From the NCBI GenBank assembly GCA_011365025.1, contig RDOF01000008.1, forward strand, positions 27,127 to 91,126: a stretch of DNA of 64,000 bases, written 5' to 3'. The notes beneath the pieces are model-generated. The model was not told where the DNA came from. It saw nothing but the letters and a program-made list of their open reading frames with translations, and ran no database searches. The stretch is from Candidatus Thorarchaeota archaeon (GTDB lineage Archaea; Asgardarchaeota; Thorarchaeia; Thorarchaeales; Thorarchaeaceae). Both the position numbers and the translations under genes were made by a program. This document shows, piece by piece, positions 61,018-64,000 of the stretch. Each line of letters begins with the position of its first letter. Positions within the stretch are counted from its first letter, which is position 1.

Positions 61018-61039
61018 TGGTGTGAAGGGCGAGATTTGA
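61018..61039. repeat. tRNA-Leu 3'-end copy C
   Basis: 22 bases resembling the tRNA-Leu 3' end, with changes at positions 6, 8 and 20 (TGGTGTGAAGGGCGAGATT). It separates the cupin and hydrolase cassettes. Confidence 0.7.
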
Positions 61040-61112
61040 CCAAAAGGGTTTTTGGCAATCACTCATAAGGCGTGTGTCCTACTATCGATGTCCTCGTGAT
61101 GGAGGTCTTTCG

Positions 61113-62117
61113 ATGGAGTATGGAGCAGTCCAAGATAGAGTACTTACAGATGATTTTAATCAGTATCAATATCATCGGAAAGAAAACGCGCAGCTCTTCA
61201 AGTATCTGAGAAAGTTTCCTTTGATACCAAAATCACTGGAACTCGGCTACATGGATTTGTGGGATTTTCATTCGTTCGACCTTCACAAAATACAATATTG
61301 TGTGGAACCTGAACTCCCCATCTTTGCATATCTGCTCATACCGAAGAATCTCCAGATCAAAGTTCCAGGTATTCTCGCATTGCATGAACACAATGATGAA
61401 TACAAGGCGGGGAAGTCAGAAACAATTGGCCTTGTCCAAAATCCGGAATACACCAAGTTGGAAGCAGTTGCACCTAATCCCAGATATGTAACACCTGAAA
61501 GTCATAGGCAATTTGCCTATGCCAAGGATCTTTGTGAACAAGGATTTGTGGTGCTTGCTCCGGACTTTATTGGTTTTGAAGAATACAGAGAGGTGAGCGA
61601 CTATTACAATGAACTTGGTTTTCTCAGAGGCTATGAGGAGATGCTCAGCTCGAAATACATTCTCTATGGGTCGTGCCTTCTAGCAAAACATCTTCATGAT
61701 CTCTACGTTGCCGTATCTGTTTTGACCTCGCTTGGTTACGTCAATTCGGATAGGATTGGAGTTATTGGACACTCAATGGGAGGAGAGATGGCTTCAATAC
61801 TAACTGCTATTGACAGTCGAATCAAGGCTGGAGCAGTATCTTGCGGATATGTGTCGTATAATGCGTTTGAGAAGAGCGGCAGAATGGAAACAGCTGAAGC
61901 AATCATTCCGAATTTTCGCGCTGATAGAAAAGATTTCGACTTCTTTCTGAAGATGATTCCCCCAACACCATTTCTTCTAACACATGATGCACGCGAAACT
62001 GCTGATCTTCCAAACGATACCTGGAAGAACCTCGATGTTTTTGAACATAAGAGTGGTCATTCTTTTCCAGATGCCGCTCGAATGAGAGCATATGCCTTCT
62101 TGAGAGCTAACCTATGA
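61113..62117 (+). CDS. Alpha/beta-hydrolase (dienelactone hydrolase/esterase-like) in cassette 3
   Basis: 334 residues. VPGILALHEHNDEYKAGKSETIG opens the fold, IGVIGHSMGGEMASILTA is the nucleophile elbow (Ser in GHSMGG) and SGHSFP holds the catalytic His. Close to esterases or dienelactone/acetyl-xylan esterase relatives; substrate unknown. ATG 61113 has GGAGGT at 6 bases, so it is preferred to GTG 61074. It is the only gene between repeat copy C and the intact tRNA gene. Confidence 0.9.
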   Translation: MEYGAVQDRVLTDDFNQYQYHRKENAQLFKYLRKFPLIPKSLELGYMDLWDFHSFDLHKIQYCVEPELPIFAYLLIPKNLQIKVPGILALHEHNDEYKAGKSETIGLVQNPEYTKLEAVAPNPRYVTPESHRQFAYAKDLCEQGFVVLAPDFIGFEEYREVSDYYNELGFLRGYEEMLSSKYILYGSCLLAKHLHDLYVAVSVLTSLGYVNSDRIGVIGHSMGGEMASILTAIDSRIKAGAVSCGYVSYNAFEKSGRMETAEAIIPNFRADRKDFDFFLKMIPPTPFLLTHDARETADLPNDTWKNLDVFEHKSGHSFPDAARMRAYAFLRANL

Positions 62118-62130
62118 TTCAAAGAAGAAG

Positions 62131-62248
62131 TGGTGCGGAGGGCGAGATTCGAACTCGCGATTCGGACACGGAATGGAAATCACTCAGTGAACTCCTACGA
62201 GATAGGGATCTGAACCCTACGCCTTTGACCAGGCTTGGCAACCTCCGC
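62131..62248 (-). tRNA. tRNA-Leu(CAG), CCA encoded, with a 30-nt insertion next to the T arm
   Basis: The gene reads from 62248 leftwards. The acceptor stem GCGGAGG/CCTCCGC, D arm, anticodon stem TAGGG/CCCTA with loop TTCAGAT (anticodon CAG), a variable arm (CTC/GAG) and T arm GCGAG/CTCGC with loop TTCGAAT are all perfect. The 3' CCA is encoded. Between variable arm and T arm, bases 62188 to 62159 are an insertion of 30 nt, giving 88 nt after removal, the normal length for tRNA-Leu. This fits a noncanonical archaeal intron, to be cut by the splicing endonuclease and joined by RtcB (8321). Its 3' end is repeated three times to the left. Confidence 0.93.
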
Positions 62249-62277
62249 TTCGTTAGAGTCAAGTGAGTTACAGTTGT

Positions 62278-62287
62278 GATATAATGC
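62278..62287 (-). promoter_or_regulatory. TATA box of the tRNA-Leu gene
   Basis: GCATTATATC on the minus strand, centred about 34 bases upstream of the tRNA 5' end at 62248, the normal archaeal spacing. Confidence 0.6.
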
Positions 62288-62320
62288 TTTTCCTGCTACA
62301 AGTCCAGAACGATTCTCTTT

Positions 62321-63094
62321 CTATGAGGGGTAGCCTATCTTCCGCACTCTGTTTCGCGACTCAATCATATCCTGTTTGAGATACTCCCAGTTGCCTATTT
62401 GGTCCAAAACATCCTCTCTTGCGAGAGCCTCATTCACAGGGCCATCGTAGAGAACACGTCCGTTTCTAAGTACAAGCACTGAATCCGCCCAGTTCTCTAG
62501 AAAGAATCTATTGTGGGTGGTATACAATACACTCATGCCTTCGCTTCTGAGGTCTTCTATAATCTTCACCATACGCCGAACCATTGGGAAATCGATACCA
62601 GTAAAGGGCTCATCGAGAAAGAGGATTCTTGGCCGCATAGCGACCACTCCGGCCAGAGCTACCCGCTTTGCCTGACCATGACTCATTTGGTTGACTGGCC
62701 GGTTTCCGAAAGCGGACATCTGAACAACTTCCAGAGCCCAGCGGACTCGATCCTCAACCGCATCTTCTGATAGACCTTGATTCCTGGGGCCAAAAGCTAC
62801 ATCTTCCCATACAGTGGGAGCAAACAGCTGGTCATCTGGATTCTGAAAGAGGAATCCAATTTCCTGTCTAATCTGCCATAGGTTCTCATGAGTGAGGGGA
62901 CGGTCAAAGATGTAGATCTCTCCTGCTTGTGGTTCAAGAAGACCAACGATCAATTTGAACAGAGTTGTCTTCCCAGAACCATTCAATCCAACCAAGGCTT
63001 TCTGTTCACCTTGATGGAGCTGGAGACTCACATCTTCGATAGCGAAATCGCCGTAGCTGAAGTATAACCCGCTAATATCAAGTGCGCATGTCAT
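62321..63094 (-). CDS. ecfA: ECF transporter ATPase EcfA
   Basis: 257 residues. Walker A GLNGSGKTT, Q-loop FLFQNPDDQLFAPTVWEDVAFGP (ECF type Q-helix), signature MSHGQAKR (variant of LSGGQ), Walker B ILFLDEPFTGID and switch YTTHNRFF. It energises vitamin uptake with EcfT. ATG 63094 has GGAGGTG upstream and overlaps the EcfT stop (ATGA). Single ATPase gene, so it may form a homodimer. An S component lies at 17777. Confidence 0.93.
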   Translation of the reverse strand: MTCALDISGLYFSYGDFAIEDVSLQLHQGEQKALVGLNGSGKTTLFKLIVGLLEPQAGEIYIFDRPLTHENLWQIRQEIGFLFQNPDDQLFAPTVWEDVAFGPRNQGLSEDAVEDRVRWALEVVQMSAFGNRPVNQMSHGQAKRVALAGVVAMRPRILFLDEPFTGIDFPMVRRMVKIIEDLRSEGMSVLYTTHNRFFLENWADSVLVLRNGRVLYDGPVNEALAREDVLDQIGNWEYLKQDMIESRNRVRKIGYPS

Positions 63095-63876
63095 GTGAAT
63101 AGCACCTCCAAGAACACAGGGATAAGAACGAAAATCGCCCAAACCAAGCAAAGAAGCAACAGGACAAGAAGAACATCAGCCCGTCTAAAGCCCGTACCGC
63201 GCAATACCATTTTGCCGCCAAATCCCCGGAGCTTCATGGACTCATAAACAGCGATGCTGCGATCGAATGCACGATCGATATTAGAACCCACGAGAAAGCC
63301 AAGTGACTTAATCCGTTCCATTCGAGTACCTCTCTCGAAGCCGCGGAGGCTCTGAGCATCCTGCATCTGCTGGCGTTCTTCAATGAACAAAGGAATGTAT
63401 CTGAGCATAATTAGAAGCGAACCTAAGATGGAACTTGGGATTCGTAGGGTTCTTAATGCGCCGATAAAACCGGAAAGAGTCATGTGAGACAGGACGCTTA
63501 TAAAAAGGAGAATCAGGGCGAACATTCGGAAACCTAGCAAAAGGCCAAACTCAATACCCTCCGCATAGATGTTCAAAACACCAATAGGAAGAGAGAGTGT
63601 TGCAGCAACAGTTTGTCCGTATAGGAAGGGCATGAGCAGTACCCAGAAGAGGATCACAATCTCGAATTTCGCCGCAAGAGAGAGAACAAACCTCCACCTC
63701 GTTCGAGCAAGGGTGCCCCCAACAAGAATGAGAAGAATCGCTACGAATACGACAAGAACATTGGTCTGCACGGTAACCATCACTGCAGTAAGGAAAGTCG
63801 AAACTACCATTGCAGCTGGTGAAAATGGAGATAAGCTGCTATTCTCTTCATGAAAGGGGAGGAGGAATTTCGACAT
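63091..63876 (-). CDS. ecfT: ECF transporter transmembrane protein EcfT
   Basis: 261 residues with five or six membrane helices (MVVSTFLTAVMVTVQTNVLVVFVAILLILVG and further). The two coupling motifs AQSLRGFERG and ESMKLRGFGGK in the cytoplasmic helices match the Ala-Arg-Gly/xRGF sites that contact EcfA. ATG 63876 is preferred (GGAAG upstream); ATG 63900 is an alternative. Coupled to EcfA by a 4-base overlap. Confidence 0.92.
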   Translation of the reverse strand: MSKFLLPFHEENSSLSPFSPAAMVVSTFLTAVMVTVQTNVLVVFVAILLILVGGTLARTRWRFVLSLAAKFEIVILFWVLLMPFLYGQTVAATLSLPIGVLNIYAEGIEFGLLLGFRMFALILLFISVLSHMTLSGFIGALRTLRIPSSILGSLLIMLRYIPLFIEERQQMQDAQSLRGFERGTRMERIKSLGFLVGSNIDRAFDRSIAVYESMKLRGFGGKMVLRGTGFRRADVLLVLLLLCLVWAIFVLIPVFLEVLFT

Positions 63877-63940
63877 ATTTGGACTTCCATCTAAGGTCAT
63901 GATTCTGGGCTTCTTCTACTGGGACTGCGCTCCGTGTGGC

Positions 63941-64000
63941 TTAATCTTTACGGGACGCGAGTTTAAACAGGAGGGCTGCTATAACCAATACAATAACAAT
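63941..64000 (-). CDS. Partial membrane protein, C-terminal end only
   Basis: The last 19 codons of a minus-strand gene that continues beyond the window end: hydrophobic IVIVLVIAALLF followed by KLASRKD and a stop at 63941. It looks like a final membrane helix and basic tail. From its position upstream of ecfT it may belong to the ECF operon, for example an S component, but this is inference. Confidence 0.5.
   Translation of the reverse strand: MVIVLVIAALLFKLASRKD

Noticed and set aside
60274..61039. CRISPR-like array
   Set aside because: Repeats of about 22 nt are spaced 292-1113 bases apart with genes between, and they match a tRNA end; this is not a CRISPR array. No other regular repeats were noticed.

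Overview
The window reads as chromosome of an Asgard archaeon, most like the Thorarchaeota/Thorarchaeia. Archaeal signs are class I lysyl-tRNA synthetase, archaeal CCA-adding enzyme, TrmY, UPF0282, ribosomal proteins eS26 and eL13, eIF5A-type IF5A, Nob1 and TATA-box promoters. Eukaryote-like signs are a Rab-like GTPase, a longin domain fused to a Ras-superfamily GTPase, a second diverged GTPase, roadblock/LC7 domains, three Bet3/V4R (TRAPP-like) proteins and SNAP-like TPR proteins. The species-level guess is inference from gene content; no homology search was possible.

Layout. 0-13.5 kb: a gene fragment at the left edge, CoaBC, a roadblock protein, a very large surface protein with a C25 (gingipain/caspase-clan) core, a TPR protein beside a diverged GTPase, RtcB, a drug/metabolite permease, a deoxyribosyltransferase fused to a zinc ribbon, an OB-fold protein and the longin-GTPase. 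13.5-14.1 kb: a gene-free stretch dense in inverted repeats. 14-26 kb: longin/winged-helix protein, dTMP kinase, a secreted DUF4430 protein with an ECF S component, DUF4443 regulator, XPF-type nuclease, inositol-1-phosphate synthase, M42 peptidase, Rab-like GTPase, RHH regulator, small ABC system and a SNAP-like protein. 26-34.9 kb: translation and RNA genes (Cca, eS26, TrmY, LysRS) with Nudix, MBL, HDAC-like, PadR and CDP-alcohol transferase genes.

35-43.5 kb: an ABC exporter beside a membrane-bound regulator, then three V4R/Bet3-like genes. Two of these each lie directly downstream of a paralogous roadblock-winged-helix gene, so a two-gene module is present twice. 43.5-59.7 kb: mostly housekeeping (PfkB kinase, eL13, glutamine synthetase, aminotransferase, PAC2, 2-oxoacid oxidoreductase gamma subunit, methyltransferase, two oxidoreductases, long TPR protein, YjbQ, Nob1, NAD kinase, IF5A, Lrp).

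59.7-62.3 kb is the most unusual part. A tRNA-Leu(CAG) gene with a 30-nt insertion next to its T arm is preceded, on the side of its 3' end, by three displaced copies of its last 22 nt. Each copy-to-copy interval holds one small gene (Sm-like/SH3-like, cupin, alpha/beta hydrolase). This looks like serial integration of single-gene cassettes at the tRNA 3' end, with no integrase in view. 62.3-64 kb holds EcfA and EcfT, which could energise the S component at 17.8 kb, and the end of a further membrane gene.

Working model (inference): several genes here would together make a small-GTPase, longin/roadblock and TRAPP-like toolkit. Starts were chosen from Shine-Dalgarno spacing where it was informative; TTG and GTG starts are common in this genome.
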